Source: Ornithinibacillus californiensis
GTDB taxonomy: Bacteria > Bacillota > Bacilli > Bacillales > Amphibacillaceae
Assembly (NCBI RefSeq): GCF_001038485.1
Contig: NZ_LDUE01000046.1
Span: 1-64,000 of the forward strand
DNA length: 64,000 nt
Direction: 5' to 3'
The translations under genes were made by a program, and so were the position numbers. A model generated the notes under the pieces. It did not search any database. It was given only the letters and a program-made list of their open reading frames with translations, and had not been told where the DNA came from. This document shows, piece by piece, positions 35,353-43,510 of this stretch; position 1 is the first letter of the stretch, and the number at the start of each line of letters is the position of its first letter.

Positions 35353-36661
35353 ATTCAACATCATCATCCTCTGGTTCTGTGAATGGATAAACATACTCAT
35401 CCAAATCCATCCCTACCCCTATATCAATCATGAATTGCATCTGTTCTATTGTGAGCGAGTATCCTGGAGACATTCCATTGTAAACTTTAGGAACCATACC
35501 GATATATGGTCTAATACCATACTCATCTCTTAGCTGAATAATAACGGATACCTTATCCTTAAATGTATTTACAATCTCATCAACTAACCCTTCAAAGTCA
35601 AGGGTTTCTATTCTTCCAGTACTATATTTCCATTGTGTATAAGAATATTGTCTTGGATTAATCGCTAGCTGTTTAGCCCGTTCTGGATTATGAAATTCTC
35701 CCATTTTCTGAGTCGAAGTAGGAGATATCCCTAGTCTGTCTGTTACGAGGGCTAGTTCAAAATCATAATCATTATCTTCGCTTCCCTCTAGTGCGAAATA
35801 TATTTCTACAGAGGTTCGCAATGTACTTTTCACAAACTCTTTAAACTTCTCTTCTTCCTCCGAAAATGGGTTATGATTACTTTCCTCAAATATCGTCCAA
35901 GAAGCGTCTGGTATCAACTCAGCTATTTCCACACCATACTTCATCGGGCACTGGGAGTCATACTTTCCTGCGTAGATATAGCTTGGAACGCGAATTTCTT
36001 TTAATTCTTCTCTAATATCATAAGTAGGATATTCTACTTTTCTAAAATAATCTAACCGTGGTCCAACGGTCTTACCACTATTTGGCTTTTTCAATGCCTC
36101 CTGCAGTTTTTCTTCCGAATGATAGGACATTAACGCCCATTCATAACCCAACTCTTTTCTAGTCTCAATCGGTGTTGTTGGGTCTTCTAGCAGGTTCATT
36201 ATTTCTACAATTCTATTGAACTTAGGATTCTTACTGCAATAGATTGAATCAGGATCTGCACCATATTCATAACTAGCAGCTGCCCCGCCAGCTATAATCT
36301 TCGTTAATGAACTTGGACAATTAATCGCATATTTTAACGCAAGCATCCCACCAGTGGAGTGACCAGCAAATCCCCATTTGTGAATCCCCAAAGCCTCACG
36401 TACTGCTTCTAGGTCTTGAACCGCCGCATCCATACTGTATTCACTCTCGTCTTCTACTGGAGAAGAATTACCTGCACCTTTCAAGTTTATTAAATACACA
36501 TGATATTCCTCAACGAATGGATTAGCAAAACTATTCCCTTTCTCATTAAAAGCACTATACAGATGCGTTACTGCCAGTGGTTCTCCACCACCATTTTCAA
36601 ATACTTCAAATACGCCTCGGTCTGTTTCTACTAATAATCTCGTCCACTCATTTTTCCACAT
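35351..36661 (-). CDS. Alpha/beta hydrolase fused to a DUF4279-like domain
   Basis: The 436-residue protein has an alpha/beta hydrolase domain (about 8-282) with a complete triad: S102 in GHSTGG, D235 in GKYDSQCP and H263 in ESNHNPF. It resembles proline iminopeptidase-like hydrolases. The C-terminal part (about 285-425) fits the pattern of DUF4279: EIYFALEGSEDNDYDFEL, LGISPTSTQKMGE, a W-K-Y-STG segment and a late RDEYG. Joining these two domains is unusual. It is the last gene of a run of five minus-strand accessory genes. Substrate is unknown. Confidence 0.75.
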   Translation of the reverse strand: MWKNEWTRLLVETDRGVFEVFENGGGEPLAVTHLYSAFNEKGNSFANPFVEEYHVYLINLKGAGNSSPVEDESEYSMDAAVQDLEAVREALGIHKWGFAGHSTGGMLALKYAINCPSSLTKIIAGGAAASYEYGADPDSIYCSKNPKFNRIVEIMNLLEDPTTPIETRKELGYEWALMSYHSEEKLQEALKKPNSGKTVGPRLDYFRKVEYPTYDIREELKEIRVPSYIYAGKYDSQCPMKYGVEIAELIPDASWTIFEESNHNPFSEEEEKFKEFVKSTLRTSVEIYFALEGSEDNDYDFELALVTDRLGISPTSTQKMGEFHNPERAKQLAINPRQYSYTQWKYSTGRIETLDFEGLVDEIVNTFKDKVSVIIQLRDEYGIRPYIGMVPKVYNGMSPGYSLTIEQMQFMIDIGVGMDLDEYVYPFTEPEDDDVE

Positions 36662-36673
36662 ATCTATTCCCCT

Positions 36674-37126
36674 TTATCTGCACTTCTTTAGAAAGTCTTT
36701 GACGATCGGTATGTCTGGCGGATTTATATCTTCCGGAAGTTCGTTTAGACTAAAAAACTTCAATTCTGCTACTTCGTTTTCATCTTCGCTTAGCTCACCT
36801 TCGTAGTTCCTACAAATATAAGCTGTAACTACATTGTATACCTCATCACCATGAGGATATTTATAATAGAATTCTTTACCTGAGTAAACATTAAACATTA
36901 TTAATTCCGATGCAATTAATCCTGTTTCCTCTAGTAACTCTCTACTTGCTACTTCCTCTAATGATTCCCCAAGGTCCATGGAGCCACCCGGTAAACCCCA
37001 GCAGTTATTATCCTGTCTTAATTGCAGTAGGATTCTATTATGTTTATCTACTAAAATTACACATGCACCAACCATTATTAGCGGACATGATCCGACTTTT
37101 TTTCTTAAATCTGCTATGTATCCCAT
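36674..37126 (-). CDS. Nudix hydrolase
   Basis: The 150-residue protein has a full Nudix box, GSMDLGE-x7-RELLEETGL, at about residues 45-67. The N-terminal VGACVILVDKHNRILLQLRQ and the GGS start of the box resemble ADP-ribose or nucleotide pyrophosphatases, but the substrate cannot be named. It lies 12 bp upstream of the hydrolase-DUF4279 gene and 14 bp after a DUF2691-like gene, so the three are likely co-transcribed. Confidence 0.85.
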   Translation of the reverse strand: MGYIADLRKKVGSCPLIMVGACVILVDKHNRILLQLRQDNNCWGLPGGSMDLGESLEEVASRELLEETGLIASELIMFNVYSGKEFYYKYPHGDEVYNVVTAYICRNYEGELSEDENEVAELKFFSLNELPEDINPPDIPIVKDFLKKCR

Positions 37127-37140
37127 TGTTATTTTTCCCC

Positions 37141-37605
37141 TTATTCAAACCGAATGGTGGGTGCATTTTCATCGGTTAGATACTTTATATCTTTATACCC
37201 ATTTCTTTTAGCTATCTTAAATAATTGTTCGTTCAACTCTGGTTGCTTAGCGAAGACATAGACCTCAGTTGTATCAACAATTATTAAGACAAACTGACAT
37301 TCACTTTCTAGATAATCCTCATAGCTTCGAATGTCACGTACTTCTTCTTTTTTCCTATATCCTTTCAAATCAACAAAAATAAGATACTGATTTTCCCCTT
37401 CCGAGATGATCTCAGACAGCTCCTTACTAGTAAGAATATGGTCCTCAGAAGAAGAAGGGAAAAGTGTTTCACCTATTTCAATTTCTTTATACGACTCTAC
37501 AGGATCAACTTGCCAAATATAATGCCATATGTCTAAGTCATGTAAAATTTCATATAAGAATTTACCTCTAGCATTTGGGATATTGAACATAATTCCTCTT
37601 TTCAT
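37141..37605 (-). CDS. DUF2691-like protein
   Basis: The 154-residue soluble protein starts MKRGIMFNIPNARGKFLYEI, which resembles the opening of DUF2691 proteins of Bacillus. A conserved-looking QYLIFVDLKGY and a C-terminal YKDIKYLTDENAPTIRFE are present. The family has no known function. It is in an operon-like run with a Nudix gene downstream and a metalloprotease-like gene 30 bp upstream. The family call is from memory of the N-terminus. Confidence 0.55.
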   Translation of the reverse strand: MKRGIMFNIPNARGKFLYEILHDLDIWHYIWQVDPVESYKEIEIGETLFPSSSEDHILTSKELSEIISEGENQYLIFVDLKGYRKKEEVRDIRSYEDYLESECQFVLIIVDTTEVYVFAKQPELNEQLFKIAKRNGYKDIKYLTDENAPTIRFE

Positions 37606-37634
37606 AAGGAAAGCCTCACTTCTACTTTAAATTC

Positions 37635-38480
37635 TCAACTCTGACTTTCTTCTAACCAAGATTTAATGATATGGAAGAATTCTTTTTCCTTCCACAACAG
37701 CAATGTATCAACCTCTCCTTTTCGCTCTACAAAATCCTGAAACATACAATCTGCTATATAATAACCGAATCGGCTATAGCCAAACCTCTGACCACCATTG
37801 ATGGAAAACCACTCTCTAAATATATTTGCGTTCGACTTACCACTTTCCATATCTGATATAAAACTAGTAATAATTTCTTGCTTATTCTCTTTCGCAAATT
37901 TCAACCAATCCTCTTCCTCATACTTATAGGAAAAATAGATGGACTCTTCTAGACCCGGAACGATTTGCTTAGAAAAGTGAGTTGCTGCGCCTTCTTGTAA
38001 TAACCATGTGTATGGGTGATCCCATTTGGCCGATTTCCAATCCATATCATATTGATCCGTGATGATATTATGAGATGCATGGCCGAACTCATGTGCAATG
38101 ATGACCTTTAAAGGCTCCTCATCAAAGGTAAGTCTCTCCAACGCAAATGTAATATTGGGTATAATTTGCAAGTGTGTGTACGCATTCGAACCATATCCCC
38201 CAATGATTAGATTCACATCAATAGGAAACTCAATTTGGTAAACTTCTTGATACAATGCAGTTACATTTTCTATCAAATTACCAATTCGTTCATGAACCTT
38301 TTTAATAGAATCCCAGTCTTCCGAATACTTCTGTATCGCTTGATTTAATCTGTCATCTGTATTTTTGCAATGACGAGGAAAATAAGCTTTAAAAATATCT
38401 GGATGTTTTTCATAATACTTTCTTAACCCAACTAATGACGGTTCTGCAGGGAAATCTTTACATGTATCTATGATTCTCAA
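37635..38480 (-). CDS. Putative zinc metalloprotease (HExxH)
   Basis: The 281-residue protein starts at a TTG (38480) six bases after AGGATGG. It has H130-E131-F-G-H134 in VIIAHEFGHASHN, the signature of gluzincin-type zinc peptidases. A WLLQEGAATHFSK segment about 40 residues on could supply the third ligand. It has no signal peptide or membrane helix, so it is cytoplasmic. It resembles DUF2268-type putative proteases, but that is not certain. It starts 12 bp after the upstream gene's stop. Confidence 0.65.
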   Translation of the reverse strand: MRIIDTCKDFPAEPSLVGLRKYYEKHPDIFKAYFPRHCKNTDDRLNQAIQKYSEDWDSIKKVHERIGNLIENVTALYQEVYQIEFPIDVNLIIGGYGSNAYTHLQIIPNITFALERLTFDEEPLKVIIAHEFGHASHNIITDQYDMDWKSAKWDHPYTWLLQEGAATHFSKQIVPGLEESIYFSYKYEEEDWLKFAKENKQEIITSFISDMESGKSNANIFREWFSINGGQRFGYSRFGYYIADCMFQDFVERKGEVDTLLLWKEKEFFHIIKSWLEESQS

Positions 38481-38491
38481 GATTAACCATC

Positions 38492-39241
38492 CTATCTTTT
38501 TCGTAATTGATTATCTTTATCTGCATCAAAATCAACTCTAGTATCTCTTGCCACCTGTATACATTCTAATTTGTCATTAGATAGAAAGGCGTCAATTATC
38601 TCTTTGGATCCGCCTACAATACTAAAATCGAAATCATAATCCGTAAAAATACACCACTGCTTGTCTTCCGGCCACCAATAGGTTGGGGATCCTAATTCAA
38701 AACCCTCACCTCTATGGTATAAAGTTGTTACATCATTTAATTTTCCATGATACATAAGTTCTCTAGCATGTAAATCAGAATCTTGAGAAAGAGTATATAC
38801 CGTTTTTAACCATTCAAAATAAAAATAACAACCTGTCTCATTTGTGAAAGGGGTTAATGTATTGATAGTTTCCTCAAAGATATTTCGCTCCATGGTCCCT
38901 TCATCGGGGAAAATAAGGTATCTAGGAAGGTTCAGTGACCCGAGTGCATGATGTAATGACCAACCACTAATCTCTTTCGTATAGGGGAGATTCAGCTCAT
39001 CCATTACTTGTTTGCATGTCATTTTCTCCACATTGTTCATAATCAGCTCTTCATCTGGTTCACACTTAGACCACACTAAATTTTTATCTTTTATATTCCA
39101 ATCGCGAAGGAAAGGGTTCATAATTTTACAAAAGTGTGTAAATCGCTGAGGGATAAAGTCTGACACTCGACTATTTCCATCAATATTTCTTGTTTCTCTT
39201 CGTATCCATTTGAATTCTGTAAAATCCTCTAGCCTGTTCAT
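38492..39241 (-). CDS. Unrecognised soluble protein
   Basis: The 249-residue protein is not recognised. It is rich in aromatic residues (many Trp and Tyr), has a lone central FEWLKTVYTLSQ helix, and carries a WWPEDKQWCIFTDYDFDFSI segment like those of SMI1/KNR4-type or DUF-class immunity-like proteins. No catalytic motif is visible. It is the first gene of the five-gene minus-strand run, with GGAGTGGAG before its ATG. A role in the same process as the metalloprotease downstream is only a guess from spacing. Confidence 0.6.
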   Translation of the reverse strand: MNRLEDFTEFKWIRRETRNIDGNSRVSDFIPQRFTHFCKIMNPFLRDWNIKDKNLVWSKCEPDEELIMNNVEKMTCKQVMDELNLPYTKEISGWSLHHALGSLNLPRYLIFPDEGTMERNIFEETINTLTPFTNETGCYFYFEWLKTVYTLSQDSDLHARELMYHGKLNDVTTLYHRGEGFELGSPTYWWPEDKQWCIFTDYDFDFSIVGGSKEIIDAFLSNDKLECIQVARDTRVDFDADKDNQLRKR

Positions 39242-39385
39242 TTCTCTCCACTCCCACCATCAGTTATAGTTACCCTCTTCTCTATTTTCCTCATGGTTCC
39301 ATTCCACGTTTATTCCAATTATCTATATCTATTCTAACAAAAATTCTGAAGGTTTTTATAGTTTGGCGAAGAACTTTTAAACAAA

Positions 39386-39413
39386 AGAAAACGCATAGTT
39401 ACAACTATGCGCT
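39386..39413 (-). terminator. Terminator of the IclR operon
   Basis: On the minus strand GCGCATAGTT and AACTATGCGT form a tight stem followed by TTTCTTTTG, 18 bp after the stop at 39431. Confidence 0.75.
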
Positions 39414-39430
39414 TGAATGAAATATTCTTT

Positions 39431-39760
39431 CTATACAGATGCACTTTTCCTTTTTTCCAAATACAACTCGTATTGTTTATGCAAATCCTTCAGTGCAGAA
39501 ACAATGGCATTCCCAGCTTTCCCCATATAATGTCCCTTTACAGTTCTTACTGGTTCCTCTATTCCATCCTGCAAGCTATAGCCTCTTAATAAATGTTGGA
39601 CAAAATCACGGCCATGTTCGGTTGCTAAAGTGCAGCTTGCTGCGACAATAACACCATACTTCCAGTCAATCTCAGCGGTAATGGTTAACGTTTCAAACAT
39701 ATTTTGCGCGGCCATACCAGACGGTAATCGAGCATGTCCTGCAATAAAAACGGTATTCAT
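39431..39760 (-). CDS. Small conserved protein of the lysine-catabolic region (DUF3870-like)
   Basis: The ATG at 39760 gives 109 residues; a TTG at 39772 is too close to AAGGAG. The sequence begins MNTVFIAGHARLPSGMAAQN, with FETLTITAEIDWKYGVIVAA next, which I associate with DUF3870. Function is unknown. It starts 1 bp after the IclR stop, so it is made with that regulator. Co-location with the lysine 6-dehydrogenase cluster suggests an accessory or regulatory task in the pathway. Confidence 0.65.
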   Translation of the reverse strand: MNTVFIAGHARLPSGMAAQNMFETLTITAEIDWKYGVIVAASCTLATEHGRDFVQHLLRGYSLQDGIEEPVRTVKGHYMGKAGNAIVSALKDLHKQYELYLEKRKSASV

Positions 39761-39761
39761 A

Positions 39762-40523
39762 TTAGTTAACAACTCCTTGGATGTAGCCTCGAAAACCTAA
39801 CTTTCTAGAGATACGTGCTGCGGTTTCTTCTGTTTTGGTTTTTATTTCAGTTAAATTTTCACCTTCAAAATAAGTGGACAAACCGCTAACAGTTAAGGCA
39901 GCAATTACTTGATTACGATAATCATAGATTGGGTAGGAGATTCCAGTTGTATTCTCGTCCTGTTCACCAATACTATAGGAATACCCTTCTGTACGTATTC
40001 TTGAAAGTTCTTTCTTAAACGTTTCTCGGTTTATTTTATTTTCAGCTTCGTCTAATATTTCTTCTTGCTTCTCTTCTGATAGATTTGCTAGAAGCATTTT
40101 AGGGCCAGATCCAATATAAAGTGGGGAGCTTTTACCAATTCGCGTATACAGACGAATGGCTTTATTACTTTCCACCTTTTCAATATAGATTGCCTCGCGG
40201 TGATTTATTACCACAAGATGCACTGCCTCTTGAATGTCATTAGCAAGCTTCTCCATATAAGGATAGGCAATTCGTCTAACTTCTAGTTGATCGGAAACTA
40301 ACTGACCGAGCTCCAATAGCTTTAATCCTAATCGATAGCGACTATCATGTTCATTTTCCTTTAGCTTGTAAACATAATTCATAGATTCTAATGTTGTTAA
40401 TAAACGATAGGCTGTAGGTTTCGGTAAATTTGCTCGTTCTGATATTTCCTTTAAAGAAAGTTCGTAGTTTTTTTCATCAAATAAGTTTAATAGTTTAAGT
40501 GCCTTCTTTACACTTTGGTTCAT
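39762..40523 (-). CDS. IclR family transcriptional regulator
   Basis: The 253-residue protein has an N-terminal winged helix (about 4-65, with ISERANLPKPTAYRLLTTLE at 27-46) and an IclR effector domain (about 80-250, with AVHLVVINHREAIYIEKVES). IclR proteins bind small acids in the C-terminal domain. It lies just downstream of the lysine 6-dehydrogenase gene but behind a terminator. It is therefore a candidate local regulator of the lysine operon, and a palindrome at 46365 is a candidate site. Confidence 0.88.
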   Translation of the reverse strand: MNQSVKKALKLLNLFDEKNYELSLKEISERANLPKPTAYRLLTTLESMNYVYKLKENEHDSRYRLGLKLLELGQLVSDQLEVRRIAYPYMEKLANDIQEAVHLVVINHREAIYIEKVESNKAIRLYTRIGKSSPLYIGSGPKMLLANLSEEKQEEILDEAENKINRETFKKELSRIRTEGYSYSIGEQDENTTGISYPIYDYRNQVIAALTVSGLSTYFEGENLTEIKTKTEETAARISRKLGFRGYIQGVVN

Positions 40524-40550
40524 CTCTATTCTCCTTACCTACAATTAGAA

Positions 40551-40586
40551 AAAGGCCCCTCTGCCTAAACAGAGGGAAATGCCTTT
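40551..40586 (-). terminator. Terminator of the lysine operon
   Basis: AAAGGC and CTCTG pair with CAGAG and GCCTTT in a long imperfect stem; on the minus strand it ends in TTTTTC. It overlaps the stop at 40585. Confidence 0.8.
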
Positions 40587-41757
40587 AGTTTCTAACTTTG
40601 GAGTCTTCCTTCACAACCGATTCTGTAATGACTACTCCGCGTTTTGCCATTTCTTCAATATATACATTTCCTGGAACGCTCTGCTCTGGAGGATAAACTC
40701 CTCTTTTCGCAATTGTTCCATTCCCAATCATTTGAGCAACAACCGAAATGGTATTCGCAGTTGCTCTAGCCATCGCTGTTACATTATGTTCTCTGTCTTT
40801 AAAAGTAGCCATTTCATATTGGTACGTAGTGAACTCTCCATCCTTTGTGCCAGAAACTTCTACACGAAGTAACACTGCATCATCGCGGTCACCTAGTTCC
40901 ACAATTGGATCAAGAACCTTTAGTAATACTTCTCTCGGCTTTATTGTTTGCCCATGTAAATCAACCTCATAGTCATTACGTGTCAGATTCAGGTCAACTA
41001 GTAGTTTGAACTTCTCCGCATGTCCTGGGTAACGAATCGTTTTATATTCTAATGTATCCACGTTTGGAAAAGAGATTGGTAATGTTGATGTTCCACCGGA
41101 AGTGTGAAAAGCTTCTAATGGCCCAAATTTATCAAAGTGAAGTCGTTCTACTTCGGATAAAGATGGAATCTCTTGCTTCACGCCATTTCGGATGATTAAC
41201 GACGGGTCTGTGTAGTGATCCATTAAGCCTTCCATCGAGAACACGTGAAAATACTCAAGTGGTGGTTCTGGTCTTACTGGAATACCACCAACAAACAGTT
41301 TAATAGATTTCGTTTCATCTAGTTTGCTAGATCCGTAGCCAGAAAGAATATTAATCATTCCTGGTGCTACGCCAAGGTCTGGTATTAATGTTACATTGGC
41401 TACTTCTGCGTCTTCGTGCATTTCTAATACTTTATCGGTGATGTGTCCAATGTGTCCTCCTAAATCGACTGAGTTTACGCCGACTTGGATGGCTGTTTTT
41501 GCTACGATTTCGTTGAAGGAATAGAATAGTGCGTTTATGATAACGTCGTATTGACGCATGAATGCTGCTAGTTCTTCTTGGTTGGATGCGTCTACTTGGT
41601 GTGCTGTTAGTTTTGGTGAGTTTAGTTGGTCGACTACTTGTTGTGCTCTTGTTAAATCTAGGTCTGCTAATCCGATTGTTGTTACTCCTTGGCTTGTTGT
41701 TAGGTCTCGTGCTGCTTCTTTTCCCATTAATCCTGATCCTAGTACTCCTACTTTCAT
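40585..41757 (-). CDS. lysDH: L-lysine 6-dehydrogenase
   Basis: The ATG at 41757 follows AAGGAGTGATCAC and gives 390 residues; the frame extends upstream into a repeat. It is a saccharopine-dehydrogenase-fold enzyme with Rossmann loop GSGLMG (7-12). Motifs such as [38 protein letters not shown] and [15 protein letters not shown] match my memory of the Geobacillus stearothermophilus lysine 6-dehydrogenase closely. That enzyme makes aminoadipate 6-semialdehyde from lysine using NAD. The upstream ALDH7-like gene could take the product on. A structured repeat (41813-41929) lies in its 231-bp leader. Confidence 0.85.
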   Translation of the reverse strand: MKVGVLGSGLMGKEAARDLTTSQGVTTIGLADLDLTRAQQVVDQLNSPKLTAHQVDASNQEELAAFMRQYDVIINALFYSFNEIVAKTAIQVGVNSVDLGGHIGHITDKVLEMHEDAEVANVTLIPDLGVAPGMINILSGYGSSKLDETKSIKLFVGGIPVRPEPPLEYFHVFSMEGLMDHYTDPSLIIRNGVKQEIPSLSEVERLHFDKFGPLEAFHTSGGTSTLPISFPNVDTLEYKTIRYPGHAEKFKLLVDLNLTRNDYEVDLHGQTIKPREVLLKVLDPIVELGDRDDAVLLRVEVSGTKDGEFTTYQYEMATFKDREHNVTAMARATANTISVVAQMIGNGTIAKRGVYPPEQSVPGNVYIEEMAKRGVVITESVVKEDSKVRN

Positions 41758-41812
41758 GTGATCACTCCTTCTGTAAAATTTAATCCTATAATTATATTTT
41801 CTGGCCCTGGCC

Positions 41813-41929
41813 GCGGTCGGAATACACTCCGCTTTCCGTGGGCGGCTGGTGAGCCTCCTCGCTCGTTCCGAGCTGCGGGGTCTCACCGATGCCTTTGCTC
41901 CCACAGGAGTCTCCGTGTATTCCGACCGC
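41813..41929. ncRNA. Structured element, copy 2 (117 nt)
   Basis: A perfect 15-bp terminal stem (GCGGTCGGAATACAC with GTGTATTCCGACCGC) replaces the stem of copy 1 at 13538. The apical stem GCTCG/CGAGC likewise replaces AGAGC/GCTCT, while the core (GTGGG/CCCAC, GGTGAG/CTCACC) is identical. It lies between the ALDH and lysine 6-dehydrogenase genes, so in the operon's transcript it is in antisense orientation to copy 1's given strand. Its long hairpin could alter expression of the downstream gene. Confidence 0.6.
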
Positions 41930-41988
41930 TAAGTGCATTGAAGAATCTGTTCAATTTACACTAGCCAACATAAATAAATAATTTTTCC

Positions 41989-43479
41989 TTACTCCACGTC
42001 TATCTGTGCTCTTTGGAGTTTGCCGCTGTAGTCTACGTAGACGGATTTCCATTCGGTGAAGACGTCTAGGGCTTGGACTCCGGAGTCGCGGTGGCCGTTT
42101 CCGGTTCCTTTTGTTCCTCCGAATGGTAGGTGGATTTCGGCTCCTGTTGTTCCTGCGTTTACGTATACTATTCCTGTGTCTAGGTCGCGTTGTGCTTGGA
42201 AAACGCGGTTTACGTCTCTTGTAAAGATGGAACTGGAAAGACCGAATTCTACACTGTTATTCACTTCGATTGCTTCTTCAAAGCTCTTCACTGGTATTAA
42301 AGAAACTACTGGTCCGAAAATCTCTTCTTTAGCAATTCGCATGGAAACTTTTGCATCTGTAAATATTGTTGGAGCGAAATAATTACCATTTGCATGTTCG
42401 CCTTCTGTTAACTCATAGCCACCCGCGAGAAGTTTTGCTCCTTCTTCTTTACCAATTTCAATATACTTTTTAATCTTTTCGATACCGGCTTTATTGATGA
42501 TTGGTCCCACTTTTATGGATTCATCTAGCCCATTACCAATTGTTAATGTTTCCATTGCAACTAATAGTCGCTCTTCTAACGCCTCTTTTACATCCTCATG
42601 AACGATTACACGGCTACATGCGGTACAACGCTGACCACTTGTTCCAAAGGCACTCCATAGAATTCCTTCTACTGCTAGATCTAGGTCTGCATTATCCATG
42701 ACGATTACAGCATTTTTACCACCCATTTCTAGGGACACCTTTTTCAACTGGCGTCCACATTCACCAGCAATATTACGTCCAACATCGTTAGACCCGGTAA
42801 AAGAAATCACTCGAATATCATCATGATGTACCATCGCATCACCAACCTCGGAACCACCACCAAATACTACGTTAATCACGCCTTTTGGAAGGCCAGCTTC
42901 TTCAAAAATCTTCGCTAACTCATAAGCCATGATTGGCGTTTCTGTTGCAGGCTTCCAAACTACTGCGTTACCAGCAACAATGGCAGGGAATGACTTCCAC
43001 GTTGCAATTGCAATCGGAAAGTTCCATGGTGTAATGATTCCAACAACCCCAATAGGTGCGCGAACGCTCATGGCGAATTTATCCTTTAATTCGGAAGGTG
43101 TTGTTTGACCGAATAAACGTCTTCCTTCTCCAGCCATGTAGAATGCCATATCAATACCTTCCTGCACTTCCCCACGTGCTTCCTCAATCACTTTTCCATT
43201 TTCCATTGTTAACAGCTGTGAGATTTCTTCTTTTCTTTCCTTTAATAGATAACCAACTCGATATAGAACTTCTGCACGTTGAGGCGCAGGGACTAGTGCC
43301 CACTCTTTTTGTGCCTTTTTGGCTGCTTGAACGGCTGCATCTACACTTGCTGCATCTGATAAAGGAACATCCAGTATTGCTTCGCCAGTCGCAGGGTTAT
43401 AGACCGGGGTTGTCTTTTCTACCTCAACCCATTCTCCATTAATAAAGTTTGATAACTTCTTTGTTTTTACTTCTACCAT
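41989..43479 (-). CDS. Aldehyde dehydrogenase, candidate aminoadipate-semialdehyde dehydrogenase
   Basis: The 496-residue enzyme has N153 (PWNF), E251 (LEMGGKN) and catalytic C285 (GQRCTACSR). The C-terminal stretch [20 protein letters not shown] resembles ALDH7 (antiquitin), which oxidises 2-aminoadipate 6-semialdehyde. The next gene encodes lysine 6-dehydrogenase, which makes that semialdehyde, so the assignment fits. GAGGAGG precedes the ATG. It starts 31 bp after the decarboxylase-like gene. Confidence 0.82.
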   Translation of the reverse strand: MVEVKTKKLSNFINGEWVEVEKTTPVYNPATGEAILDVPLSDAASVDAAVQAAKKAQKEWALVPAPQRAEVLYRVGYLLKERKEEISQLLTMENGKVIEEARGEVQEGIDMAFYMAGEGRRLFGQTTPSELKDKFAMSVRAPIGVVGIITPWNFPIAIATWKSFPAIVAGNAVVWKPATETPIMAYELAKIFEEAGLPKGVINVVFGGGSEVGDAMVHHDDIRVISFTGSNDVGRNIAGECGRQLKKVSLEMGGKNAVIVMDNADLDLAVEGILWSAFGTSGQRCTACSRVIVHEDVKEALEERLLVAMETLTIGNGLDESIKVGPIINKAGIEKIKKYIEIGKEEGAKLLAGGYELTEGEHANGNYFAPTIFTDAKVSMRIAKEEIFGPVVSLIPVKSFEEAIEVNNSVEFGLSSSIFTRDVNRVFQAQRDLDTGIVYVNAGTTGAEIHLPFGGTKGTGNGHRDSGVQALDVFTEWKSVYVDYSGKLQRAQIDVE

Positions 43480-43510
43480 TTAAAATACCTCCTCAAATAT
43501 TTTGCTAAGA

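Noticed and set aside
41562-41783. Leu-rich plus-strand frame
   Set aside because: It is antisense to the lysine 6-dehydrogenase N-terminus; the Leu run comes from biased codon use in that gene.
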